From Beroe forskalii (taxonomy: Eukaryota > Ctenophora > Nuda > Beroida > Beroidae), in the NCBI GenBank assembly GCA_011033025.1, contig WFMF01000246.1, positions 1-64,000 on the forward strand: a stretch of 64,000 nt of DNA, given 5' to 3'. Shown here piece by piece: positions 46,462 to 57,705 of the stretch. Every line of letters starts with the position of its first letter. Within the stretch, counting starts at the first letter, position 1. The notes under the pieces are model-generated. The model saw nothing but the letters and a program-made list of their open reading frames with translations, ran no database searches and had not been told where the DNA came from. A program made the position numbers and the translations under genes.

Positions 46462-47186
46462 ATAGTAGTCTCACGACAAGTTTTGACCGATTTAAAGGGT
46501 AGTAGGTACTATATGCGTAGAGTCGTGTTCTACTCGCGCTTTATATCATGTGTTTGTTATGACACACCAAATTAAATACACATCTACGCGACCTTTGCTT
46601 TTGCGTTACAAAAATGTGCATATCTCCGAGGTTTTTTGAGCAAACTTTCAGGATATTTAGAGCTTCATAAAAGCAACATCTCAGTGAAGTTTAGATTCAT
46701 TTTTGAGCTCCAGAAGCGGAGTTATGACCGAAAAGCCAGTTGTTAAGCGGTAACTTTAAAACAAAACACCGGTTTATCTGTCATATCTCAATTTATGAGG
46801 GTCAGAAATGTTAGCTACTCCAGGAATGTATTGGTCATATCTTGCCCGTAATATCCTGAAAGTTTGATCGAAATTGCTCAAAAAACGGCTGAGTTATGCG
46901 CTTTTTTGTTTTGTGTTAACAAGCATTTTCTATTACCATATAAGGTAATGTGTGCTTGTTGTGTACAGGGTGTGTCTTTTGTACACTGTTCGATCATTAT
47001 AGTACTTTTTAGAGGCTCAGACTCACCGCAGAATATGATTTAGAGCACTCGCCCAGCTTCGCTTCGCCTCGCACTTAAATTATTTAAATGTCTCCAGCTA
47101 CGCTGTCGACATTTAAATATTATATATAGCCCTGCTCTCGCAGGGCTCTATATTGTCTGCGTGTTCGTCTTACGCCTCTAAAGTAC
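46462..47186. mobile_element. Insertion specific to duplication unit 2, with a MITE at its right end
   Basis: Absent from the matching place in unit 1 (about 41,278). The right part, 47,001-47,186, has inverted ends gtactttttagaggc and gcctctaaagtac plus inner pairs cgcagaatat/atattgtctgcg and a hairpin atttaaatgtc...gacatttaaat. The left part (46,500-46,960) has no recognised structure and lacks coding potential. Confidence 0.65.
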
Positions 47187-47884
47187 ATATAGACCCTGTT
47201 AATTAATTCTTCTGATGCTGCTTCTCACGATACTTGCCTTATAATATTAACGTGTACATACGCCAAAGACTTCCAGCTATTATTGTGACCAATACGCTCC
47301 TCATGTAATACTGTTAGGTCAATCATCAATCTAAACTAGATTATGACGTCACGATCGACCGCCGAAATCAAAATGAGACTGTGAGTAGTCGCATCGTTGT
47401 TGTGCTGGTATGTAGAAACGCAATTTTACAGCTCGGAGAACTTAAACATGTGATATTACTCCTTTGATCCAATCTCCTTCAGCACAGCTGGCCCACAACT
47501 GCTACGCGCTAAGCTCTTCAGAAGGCGATCTACTGGATGACATGTTAATGTTACATCCAGTGAGGCTTAATAAGAGCTATATTTTAATGTTCTATTTCTT
47601 CGACTCTTCGTCAATTTTTAGTGTACTTTTGCAGTTATAGTTTATTCTTCATGTTATTGTACTTTTAGTCTATAATATTTTCTCTCGTTCTTTTCGAAAA
47701 GGCATCGTATTAAGGAACGATTAAAAATGATTACTTATGTGGGGATCACGTCTATAGAACTAATACAACCTTCTCATGACTGTACAATGTACATGACTGT
47801 ACATTGTACCAGTATATGACTGTACATTGAACATGACTGTAAATTGTATATGACTTTTCATTGAACATGACCGTATATTGAACG

Positions 47885-48362
47885 ATTAACTAACGAATGG
47901 GAGTGTTATATCGAAAATTATCACACGAGGCGTTAGCCGAGTTTGACAATTTTCGATATAACACGATCCATGAGTTAGTTAATTGTATTATCACCCGACC
48001 CTACTTGGCTAGACCTAGCTGCTTCTGATTTCGGTATTTACGCTGCCTGCATTCTAGCTCTTTTCTTCAGGATTCAGCCAGGGGCTAGCCATACAACAGT
48101 ATTTCCTTCCACTCGGGTCTGACGACCCTCGTCCGGATTGAATGCCTTTATAGATTTGCAAGTGCTCCTTTATCAAAATTTCTTTTCAAGTTTTTTCTGC
48201 ACTCATTTTTTCGGGATGGCTGTTTACGCCTAGATTTGGTTTTATATTTGGGCTTCATTTGCTCCTTTAGAAAATTTTTGCGCGCGCCACTATACAGTAG
48301 TTTTAAAGGGGTGATATATCGATAATTATCACACCCGAATTATAATCACGGGAGGGTGATAA
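47885..48362. mobile_element. Hairpin-rich insertion specific to unit 2
   Basis: Begins with attaactaacgaatgggagt and a hairpin ttatatcgaaaattatcaca / gacaattttcgatataa closed by gttagttaat; ends with gatatatcgataattatcac and ggtgataat. The middle holds a segment (about 48,090-48,155) whose reverse complement recurs at about 57,715-57,785. Unit 1 lacks it. Confidence 0.65.
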
Positions 48363-49103
48363 TGTACATGATTCATGTCTCAGGAAAAGGACACTGTACT
48401 TTCAACGGCGCCGCTCATGATCATATTGCACATCGACTAAGAAACACAAATGTTATTAAACAAGAACCTGTAACAGCTTGTTAATCACTTATTACATCTA
48501 ATACACTAGACTAAAGCTGGTGCTCACTGTGCACTCACTATAGTAAAGTTTTTAGTTTACTAATACTGGTTTTACTGTAGGACATTACACAATGTAAGTG
48601 CTGTATTAGTTCAATAGTTTATTAAGTTTGCACTGTGAGGCCCGCCCCAACAGCTCACTAAGTGCTTTTAAACCTCACTTTTGTGATCTAGAAAGCTCCC
48701 AAATGAAGTCCTCCAGCAATCTTAGATTACAGCATAAGAAGTTTCCTCGAATGAGCATTCTGACTTCCACCGACCACCGGAATGTTCCATGTGTGTTATC
48801 CGGTTAATGATGTGGTCTCGTTATCATGAGGCATCCTTTGATTTTAACTCTTCAAATTGTATTGTGCATTCTGTACTGAATTTTCTTATTCGCTATTGCA
48901 CTTTTTTTGAATATCAACTTTTACTTAAGCTTGGAGTGTTTTTTTTTCTGTTTGCATTGTTAGTTTGGTACGACTAAAGAGTAAAGAAACTTCATTTCTT
49001 GAAACTTGATATTGAAACAGTTCGAAACTACAAGGCTATACTTCATTTGCATTTCATTGCCATGACCATTTCTTTCCGGTTCTATTTCTCTAAAACAGGA
49101 TCT

Positions 49104-52100
49104 ATGGACTCAAATGACGAGAAGACGAAACTAACAGAACACGTTGAAGAAACACCTTTAACATGCATCTCGACCCCTGCATTAGATAGTAGTGAAGTAG
49201 ACATTGATGAAGCCATTGAGCAGTCTGGAGGAGGATTAGGTCTCATCCTCTGGAGTACGGGACCTTTCCTTCTCTTCTGTCTGGAAGGCGCGGAAATTGT
49301 GGTGCTCTCAATCATTGCTCTGATTCTGGGTTGCGAATGGAACTTATCTACCACTGCCATAGCGGCCTTACAGGTTCGTGCCACCAATGCAGTTTTGAGA
49401 GACACACCAAATAAAACACATATTTAACGATAAGATCATTCAACTTTCCTTTTCTTGTACTTTTCTTTTCATATTCCTCTAAAATTGCGCCAATTCAGAG
49501 TGTTGCCATTATGGGCAGCATGGTATGCTCACTCCTGTGCTCTAAGACACTATAATTCTAAGTGTTTCTGTGGTTTCAGAGCGTTGCCATGATTGGGATC
49601 ATGGTATCTTCCTTCCTGTGTTCTAACATGGGAGATATGTACGGGCGACGTACGATGGCCCTGATAGGCGCCGTTGGAACTGCGGTTATGGGCGTGGCAA
49701 GTGGCTTCGCAACGAACTTCTGGCAACTTCTTCTGCTGAGGGTAATTCTGGGCATTTTCATGGGAATCGCCACTCCTTCCGCAGCAGTGCTGATAGGTAA
49801 TATTCATTGTAGTCGCTACAATCTTATTGCAAATTGTGATAGTCCACACTAGCCAGCGGTGCTCTCACTTGTCGACTCTCATAGAAGTCTGCTTCAATGA
49901 TGATACAAAGTTCTGACTTCTGTCTTACAACCATTCACATTTCACCTGCATACCCAAGTTTTATCTTATCGTTAAGACCATAACGGGGGGGCAACCCCAA
50001 AATTAAACCCCTATTGGAAATTTGTTATATCCACCAGGGGGTTAAATTAAACCCCCCAAAATTAAACCCCCTATCGACAGCAAAAATTAAGCCCCCCAAA
50101 ATTAAACCCCCTATCGACAGCAAAAATTATTCTAGTATGATTCAAAAAAGCACCAAAATGAAGAAACAAAATGGTACCATTTGAAAAAGTTGCCAAAAAT
50201 CACGAATAAAAAAGGTACCATTTCGAAAAGGCGCAAAAATCGGACACAAATTTGGTACCATTTGAAAAAGATGCTGAAAATCAGAAACAAAAATGGTACC
50301 ATTTCATAAAAGTTCCAAAAATTATAAACAAAAATGGTACCAAAAACCGGAAACAAAAATGGTACCATTTCTAAAAATCGCCAAAAATCACGACCAAAAA
50401 TGGTACCATTTTGAAATGGTGCAAAAAATCAGGAACAAAAATGGTACCATTTCGAAAGGGTGCAAAAAATCAGAAACAAAATGGTACCATTTGAAAAAGA
50501 TGCTGAAAATCAGAAACAAAAATGGTACCAAAAACTGTAAACAAAAATGGTACCATTTCTGAAAATCGCCAAAAATCACGAATAAAAAAGGTACCATTTT
50601 GAAAAGGCACAAAAATCGGACACAAATTTGGTACCATTTGAAAAAGATGCTGAAAATCAGAAACAAAAATGGTACCATTTCATAAAAGTTCCAAAAATTA
50701 TAAACAAAATGGTACCAAAACCGGAAACAAAAATGGTACCATTTCTAAAAATCGCCAAAAATCGCAACCAAAATGGTACCATTTTGAAATGGTGCAAAAA
50801 TCAGGAACAAAAATGGTACCATTTCGAAAGGGTGCAAAAATCAGAAACAAAATGGTACCATTTGAAAAGATGCTGAAAATCAGAAACAAAAATGGTACCA
50901 AAAACTGTAAACAAAAATGGTACCATTTCTGAAAATCGCCAAAAATCACGACCAAAAATGGTACCATTTTGAAATGGTGCAAAAAAATCAGGAACAAAAA
51001 TGGTACCATTTGAGAAAAAAAATTCCCTTTTTCACTAAGAATTAAGCCCCTCAAACCCCCAAAACCCCCAAAATTAAACCCCTATTGGCGATTTTTTGAT
51101 ATCCACCAAAATTGAGGGGGTTGGCCCCCCCCCATAACATCCCAGTTATTCTGCCCCACCAGATTAAACCCTATCTCCAGGAGAAGTATCCCCCATAAGA
51201 TGGAGGAGCTGGATCCTGTCCTACGTGTCCCTGGCGTGGGGTATCGGCTGCTCGGTGACTAGCGGGCTAGCCTATCTGGTTTTGGAGCCGTACGGGTGGC
51301 GAGGCCTCATGATAGGAGCCTCCCTCCTCTTCTCCCCCTCCATCATCTTCCTGGCCCTGACCAGCGAGTCCCCTAGGTTTGACGCTCTCAAAGGCAACTG
51401 GGCCAGGGCGGAGAGGACAGTAAACGCCATCGCAAGACTGAACAGAACGGCAAAGACACGAATAAGACTGCAGAGGTCCATCAACCCTCCAGAGAATAAG
51501 GATGGGGGTATAGTCACCACTTTCAAGAGGATTCGTTCCCTAGGCCTTCTCCAGGACTTCGTAGTTCTGAGCATATTCTCAACTTTAGCAATGAGTTTGT
51601 ACTATTACCTGAGTTACTCCACCCCACGTTTTGTCAATGAAGGTTACTGTTCTCAGGCCACAATAGCCAAGAACAAGACCTGTATCTTTGACAATGAATC
51701 CTTGTTCGATATCGGCGTTATAGGCCTGTTTGAGCCGCTGGGGGTCGTGGTAGCTGTTGTCTTGATTGATAAGATAGGGAGGAGGGTAACATTCCAAGGG
51801 ACCAATGTCTTGATCTTCATCTCCCTCTTCTCTCTATACTTCTGTGTAAACAAACATTACCAGATGGCATTCCTCATCCTGATCAAGTTCGGGATCGCAC
51901 AGGCAGGTTGGGCCCCCACTGTGCTCAGCGTGGAGTACTTCCCCACTGCGGTACGGGCCTTTGCCCTCTCCTTTGGGATGAGTGTCCAGAGGCTTGGGGC
52001 TCTGCAGGGGCTCGTAACCGTCAATTACCTTTTCAACGCAAACCCAAGGAGCGTGCTGGTCGTTTCTCAAGTGCAAACTGTCTTGATGGCCATTTGCTTA

Positions 52101-52142
52101 GCGTTCTTGAAGCGAGAAACTATGGGTACACAGTTGGAGTGA
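49104..52142 (+). CDS. SVOP-like major facilitator transporter, copy 2
   Basis: Exons 49,104-49,373, 49,580-49,796 and 51,181-52,142 have the same lengths and phases as copy 1 and give 482 aa. All signature motifs (CLEGAEIVVL, GDMYGRR, ESPRFDALKG, DKIGRR) are intact and there is no stop or frameshift. Intron 3 is 1,384 bp against 228 bp in copy 1 because of the GGTACC-repeat element. Nearly all differences from copy 1 are silent, which fits either a recent duplication or strong constraint. Upstream flank is also duplicated, so both copies probably started with the same promoter. Confidence 0.9.
49499..49546 (+). pseudogene. Vestigial exon copy in transporter copy 2
   Basis: Counterpart of 43,181-43,228, with identical coding potential SVAIMGSMVCSLLCSK and no donor. 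Confidence 0.7.
49985..51133. mobile_element. GGTACC-repeat element with TIRs and ATAAC target duplication
   Basis: Ends ggggggg(c)caacccc and ggggttggccccccccc are inverted; the duplicated target is ataac (49,980-49,984 and 51,134-51,138), single (attac) in copy 1. Inside each end is a direct motif aaaattaaacccctattgg...gatatccacc. The core (50,140-51,015) is a tandem array in which atggtaccatttc, centred on the palindrome GGTACC, alternates with spacers like gaaaagatgctgaaaatcag and aaaatcgccaaaaatcac; the order of spacers repeats in a higher-order unit of about 350-380 bp. Long open frames (MVPF repeats) arise from the repeat and look non-coding. Confidence 0.85.
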
Positions 52143-52445
52143 CGGGTGAAAATGATTCTCTTTCTCACTTATTATGACTCTAAAAGCTTAACTTATCGAT
52201 TAAAATTGTGACAGTTTTAAGATTGCATTTTATTTAACGCGTAAAATTTGATATATTTGTAAATATAGAAATATTGAAAGTTCTACATTTTGTGTATTTC
52301 AAAATATTATCAGGATGAAAAGATTGTTCTCAGTATTCGAGTATTGTTCTCAGTATTCGAGTATTTCATTTAGAGTAATTCATTTATTAGATGAATTATT
52401 ATTTCATTGCCTATTAACTATAAAGTTAACTTTCAGTCAGAAGAT

Positions 52446-55400
52446 CTATTTTTTAAATAATCTGATACACAGATGCAGGAAATAAAAGCCTAACTGAGCC
52501 GCCTGAGCGACATGGTGCAAGACACTGCGTCCCATGTGGTCCCGTTTCAGAACATCAGCCCCATGACTCAGCAATGTCTCGCAGATCTTGAGATGCCCCA
52601 TTCGTCCCGCGTCCATCAGAGGAGTCAGTCCACTGCTGTCACCCTGCGTGCGGTGTTAGGCGTTAGCTCATCCGTAGTTTTTCTGTTTAACATCCACCAT
52701 AAAGCGGCCGAAATGAGCGTAAACTCACGAGCTGGTTGGTCAATGTCATGACGATTTCAGGATCCTCGATCCTAGTACGGGTAAGCTAATATCAAGTGTA
52801 CCTGATTAGGGCAAAGCCCATGCGTAAGCAGCCAAAGTGCAGCAGAGTCACTGGTGTTCAGTGCCGCAGAGTGTAGCAAAGTCCGCCCATTATTGCTCAC
52901 ATTTCCTGCGAAATGTAACTGTCTTGAAGATTCGGACATCTGGAGATCGTAGGGGGATGAAAATTGGGGAATGGTTAATGGATATCGGGAGAATGGATAT
53001 TTGGGAATAGATATCGGGACAACAGATATTGGGGGAATGGATATCAGGGGAAAGAAAATAGGGGGTAGGACATTGTGGAGTGGATATTGGGGGAAACGTA
53101 GAGATGAGAAAGGAGGGTGACGGCAAAACTATTTATGAGACTGCCGAGAAGGCTGCATTGCCAACCATTGGGATCAAGTTACGTCATCACCACGAAAGCA
53201 CAAAATAGCTTGATGAATCTTCAATGAAAGAGTGAATCATACAGTCAGTAATTACTTTGACTAACGGATGAGAGAGTCATTGGCATCGTGTAGGAAGGAC
53301 AGGATGTCGACACTGTTGGATCTGGATGCGAGGTGTGAGGCGCTCCAGCCATCCTTGTTACGGAGTACAGGGTCCGCTCCGTGGTCCATCAGCAACCGGA
53401 CCTGCAGGTTTCACCACATCTATGAGGCTGGTTCTGAAGTTCCTACTGCTTTGAAAGGTTAATCGCGTAACATGTTAAAGGTGCCGCAGTACTTGAGGAT
53501 ATTGGTTCTGCTACAACTAGGAAATGCAAATGAACTGTTTGAAATGTTTTTAGGTATTTCGTACCATGCTGGCGTCTGCTTTCTCGGCTGCTAGCATTAG
53601 AGGAGTCCAATCCCCTTGCTTCAGAGAGTTCACACGGGCTCCTGGTAATAATTTCAAAATCATTGGATGGAAAGATCGGGACTTCGGCGACCAGGCACGT
53701 AGCCAGGATTCTTTCCGGGTAGGGCCCTTCACAGTGAGCAAGATACGGCAGGGGTTTGGGTCCAACCCCCTGGGAAAAATTATGAAAAATTGGGTGTTCC
53801 AGACTGTTTTTGAGGTCAAAATAAATCAATCTTTCACGCATTTTTTACACAAAAATATTATCCTCACACTATTATCCTAACGGTATTCGTTATCATTATA
53901 GCAAAATTTTGAGAGCTTCCCATTTTTCCGAGGGGCGGCAGCCCCCACGGCCTCCCTCTGATAAGATCCATCATCAGATCAAAAAAGACATCTTGTGTCT
54001 GATCATATGAAAACTTTTCTCAAGACTCAGATCGGCTATACCTCCTAACACCCCGGACGACCTGAAGTCTCCTTTTGAAGAAACAGGCGTAAGGTATTTG
54101 CGCTAGTGAATCTACGTCACGCGATGGACCATCATCAAATCATCAAATTTGTGCAGGATGCTCCAGTAATTTCATAAATTCTAAACGGATTAACCTACCA
54201 ATTCAGGGATTGCTGCACGCCGGAATGTAGGTGGCGCATGGTCACAAACTCACTGATATAAACCCTGGTCGTGACATCAACCTCAACCACAGCTTCTTCA
54301 TGTGCTGACTCAGGCGATTCATCGCAGTAATCATTTGGCGAGGAAAATTAATGCTACTTCGGATCATTCCTTTGGGCTGGAAAATCTAATCGGATTCTGA
54401 GTTAGAATCCTTTTCTCTCCGTAGCCATGGGAATTCGTTACTTTGTAACAGTCTTAGCATGCTGCTCTGTTTTATCACTAGTTTTAGGATTGAACTACTC
54501 AAATTACAAGGTGAAGTTATTTGTTTCAAATCTGTTTGACAGAATCTAAAACAGAACTTGTTTTGAAATGATCACAACACATTTGGTTTTACCGGGTTGC
54601 GCCTCAGAATGAGAATAAATGACTTTTTTCATCTCAAAACCAATTTATACTTCAGATAATCCGGGTGCCGCTAACTTCACAAGATGCTCTTAACTCCATC
54701 TCCAACCTCGAGTCCAAGGGGGAAGTAGACCTGCTGTCGGACGGGAAAGCTGGCTATGTGGACGTGTTGATCCCACCTCGATCCCCCCACTCCCGACTCC
54801 TGGCAGCTTTAGGAGGGGTTGTGCTAACACGGGATGTAGGGAAGAAGGTGGAGGAAGAGAGGGGATCCTTACTGAAGTCATCCCCTCTGAAACAGGGGGA
54901 CTTCTCCTACGATACCTACCACGACTTAGAAACGATGTACGCTCACTTGGAGGCCCTGGCCATCAAACACGCCGACAAAGCGACGACTTTTGACCTGCCG
55001 GGAGACACATACGAAGGGAGGAAGATACGAGCTATCAGGATAACTAAAGACATACAAACGGCAGGGTCAGAAGACAAGCCCCTCCTGTGGGTGGACGGGG
55101 GCATTCACGCGAGGGAGTGGGTCTCTCCTGCCACTGTCATGTACATTGCAGACACGTTCCTGGGGGAGGTGGAGGGGAGAAGGAGGAGGAGGTGGGGGAG
55201 ATATTGGACACGTTCCAAGTGGTCATAGCGCCGTGTATAAACCCTGACGGGTACGTCCACACTCAGGTGGAAAGGTTGTGGAGGAAGACCCGGAAGCCGT
55301 CAGGGTGCAGGGGCGGGGTGGCCAACTGGTTCGGAGGGTGCTTCTTGGAGCAGTGTTTCGGGGCGGACCCCAACAGGAACTGGGGACCGGTTGGTGTGTG

Positions 55401-57490
55401 GAACACTACGGGGGTCCAGAACAACCCCTGCAGCATCGTATACCCAGGAACAGGGCCCTTTGATCAGGCAAACACTGCCGCAGTAAGGAGTTACCTGGAG
55501 TCGCAGCAGTCCAAACTCCAGCTCTACGTGACGTACCACAGCTACAGCCAGCTGTTCCTGACCCCTGTGGGCTACAGCGCTGAAGTGGTGCCGGAAGACA
55601 ACGCGCACTACCTGGCAGTGGGGGAGGCAGTAGTGCGCGCCCTCGCAGCTCGTCACGGTACGGAGTACACGGCCATGCGGTCCGGGGAGTTGTACCCGGC
55701 CAGCGGGGACAGTCCTGACTGGGTGTACCTGGAGCTGGGGGTCAGGGACTCCTACACTGTCGAGCTGAGGGACACGGGGGAGTTCGGGTTCGAGCTGCCC
55801 CCCGAGCAGATCCTGCCAACTGGACAGGAGAATGTGGACGGGTTGCTGGCTCTCATCGCCAACATCGAGTACAACAACCAGGGAGAGTGAGGGGCAGCGG
55901 TGTTAGGGACACTCAGGTTATGCCGGAGGCGTGAATGGCAAACACGTTTTAAACGGACATTGCGATAGAATGCTGTCGAGTTTTTAGATATGCGTGAGCT
56001 TGTTAGGGACTTATCACTTACTCAGCAGCAAAGACTTAAGAGATTTGTTCATACTGCTCAGTAGTAATGTGCTTATTATTTCAATAAGATTCGGTAATCT
56101 TTCTTATTATTTCCATACTTTAATTAGATCAGCAGAGTTTTATGTGAAAACAAGAAGGTTTGATTGTAGTAATTTATTTAAAAAAAAGCACGCGAATACC
56201 ATCCACAATTGCACAATACGTGACTATATGGAAAAGCTTACCTTTACGTAGCAAGATCTGAGCAACTTCATGCTGTCCATACTGAGTTGCTTCATGTAGT
56301 GCAGTCTTACCCGTTTTATTGAAATGTTCTATGTATTCACCTGAGAAAAGACGGTAGATTAATCTAACTGATCATCCTCTGCCAGGAGTTAAAGCACAAC
56401 TTCATGCCTATGGTGCTAATCAGGCAACTTCCACTTTTGATTCATCGAATTAATCCTACTAAAATGGGGGTGGTTTGGAAATGTCTAAGGTCGGCGGCAA
56501 ATAACCTAACCCGTAGGATCCTGAAATCATCATTATATTGACCATTGACCAATCGAGTTTAAGGTCAACTTGCACGCTGATTGATCTATGACAATTGGAC
56601 CTGTGGGTAAGCTTATTTCGCCGTCGACACTCTTTCTCACTTCCAAAGGTGGTGAGAAGCAGTTGGACCGAGTCACAACATCCAAGCTTGGAAGCAATGA
56701 TCAGCAGGGTGTCCTTGTTTCGGTTACAACACGACTCACAACATTCTCCAGACGCCACGCAACTCTGAAATGATTTGATATGAGAGGAAGGGTTAAGGGA
56801 TAATGTCAGCAAAGTTGAGGGGTCAATCAGCAGAGGTCATCATGGTATGAGTGAAGAGTCTAGGGGTATTATCAGCAGAAGTCATCGTGATATGAGTTGG
56901 GGTCTGCTACATGAACCGTCCGAGTATTGCATACTGTTGGACGCCTATTTGTCACCCGTCCCGGTTTGTTACTCGAAGTTTTATTGATATAACACGTGTT
57001 CTTATTTCATGAATGCAAAGGACAACTAATTTGATTGTTACAGACTCAACTCCAGGGTCAGATTCAAGGTTTTGAGTAAGGTTTTAGTTAGGGTCAGGGC
57101 AGAGAGATGAAGAAGTGCCGTGAAGTGAAATGTCGGACTCGCGTGACAACTCAGTGTTTCAACTTTAACACATGCTTACTGCTTAGATTTTAAAGGTATT
57201 GGGTGTGATGTACTTGATTCTATGCGATGTGTATTCCCATTTTAGCGTTATTGGTTGATTGACAAAACAAATCTTGTTAACATACTCTTGTGAATGGGAT
57301 ATTTGAATAACTTTGCAACAATGCAATTGTTAACTTGTTACAAATAATTAATAGTTACAAATAAATTATATTCAAAAATTCCTTGAAAGATACAAAACGT
57401 GCTCACTAATCGTACCTCAAGAGACTTGAACTGAGCTTTAGTGACGAGTTGTATTGCTTTTTTCGTTTGGCACTGATGGCTACATCCCAT
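52446..57490 (-). CDS. ANKRD16: ANKRD16-like ankyrin-repeat protein, truncated, 270 aa
   Basis: Minus-strand exons: 57490-57416 (ATG), 56764-56641, 56340-56242, 53641-53565, 53401-53266, 52905-52802 and 52643 onward. Phases join exactly. Ankyrin blocks follow the order of vertebrate ANKRD16: NKDTLLIIASKLGCCDSVQL, NKTGKTALHEATQYGQHEVA, VNSLKQGDWTPLMLAAEKAD, HGADPVLRNKDGWSASHLAS, NGRTLLHSAALN and GLTPLMDAGRMGHLKICETL. ANKRD16 in vertebrates is about 360 aa and assists alanyl-tRNA synthetase proofreading by binding mis-activated serine; function here is inferred from order and wording of the repeats. The last exon should end at 52,494, but the donor reads TTAGGC instead of GTAGGC, so translation runs on 15 codons to a TAG at 52,446. 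The last two or three repeats of the family are absent. A whole carboxypeptidase gene lies antisense in intron 3. Confidence 0.82.
54255..54263 (+). promoter_or_regulatory. Candidate TATA box of the carboxypeptidase gene
   Basis: gatataaac lies about 165 bp upstream of the ATG at 54,427; a start site 30 bp further down would give a short 5' untranslated region. Position-based inference only. Confidence 0.4.
54427..55890 (+). CDS. Secreted M14 metallocarboxypeptidase (A/B type) with one frameshift
   Basis: Exon 1 (54,427-54,510, in GCCATGG context) encodes a signal peptide, MGIRYFVTVLACCSVLSLVL. Exon 2 starts at 54,656 after a CAG and runs to the TGA at 55,888-55,890. Residues about 29-110 are an activation propeptide; the mature enzyme begins near SYDTYHDLETMY. 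Catalytic motifs: GGIHAREW (zinc His and Glu, Arg71), RLWRKTRKP (Arg127), DPNRNW (Asn144-Arg145), VTYHSYSQ (zinc His), LYPASGDSPDW (Tyr248) and VELRDTG (Glu270). Residue 255 equivalent is Pro, neither the Ile of CPA nor the Asp of CPB, so specificity is unclear. The frame changes inside a purine run at 55,165-55,195, between zinc ligands; both sides are otherwise intact. It may be a sequencing indel or a fresh null allele. The gene lies on the opposite strand inside ANKRD16 intron 3. Confidence 0.85.
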
Positions 57491-57534
57491 ACCACTTCTG
57501 AAGTATTTCAACAGGTTAAAAGTAGATCAACAAA

Positions 57535-57675
57535 CCGCCCAAGCAGGTTTAAAGCGTCCGTGTAAGTTTGGTTTTACTCTCCCAAGCATGTTTTGAGCGA
57601 CCGTGTAAGTTTGGTTCCACCTCCTCAAGCTTGTTTTAGCGATCATATGAGTTGAGTTTGGTTTTACGGTCTTGA
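57535..57675. repeat. Short tandem repeat, unit about 60 bp, 2-3 copies
   Basis: Units contain aagcaggttt...gcg(t/a)ccgtgtaagtttggttt. Upstream of the ANKRD16 start codon. Confidence 0.7.
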
Positions 57676-57705
57676 ATTCAAAATAGCTTGGAATGAAATT
57701 TGATT

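Larger units (their letters stand above)
46317..53130. repeat. Segmental tandem duplication, unit 2
   Basis: Second unit matching 41,153-45,595, enlarged by three insertions (about 46,462-47,184; 47,885-48,362; 49,985-51,133). The alignment resumes at gaccctgttaattaattctt (47,187), gtacatgattcatgtctcag (48,363) and ataacatcccagttattctg (51,134). Confidence 0.92.

Noticed and set aside
50132..51054. Frames with repeated MVPF on both strands as a repetitive protein
   Set aside because: They follow from the ggtacc tandem units, change frame between units and are absent from transporter copy 1.
53550..53841. 132-codon minus-strand frame as an independent gene
   Set aside because: Only its part 53,641-53,565 is a real exon of ANKRD16; the remainder is intron in both directions.
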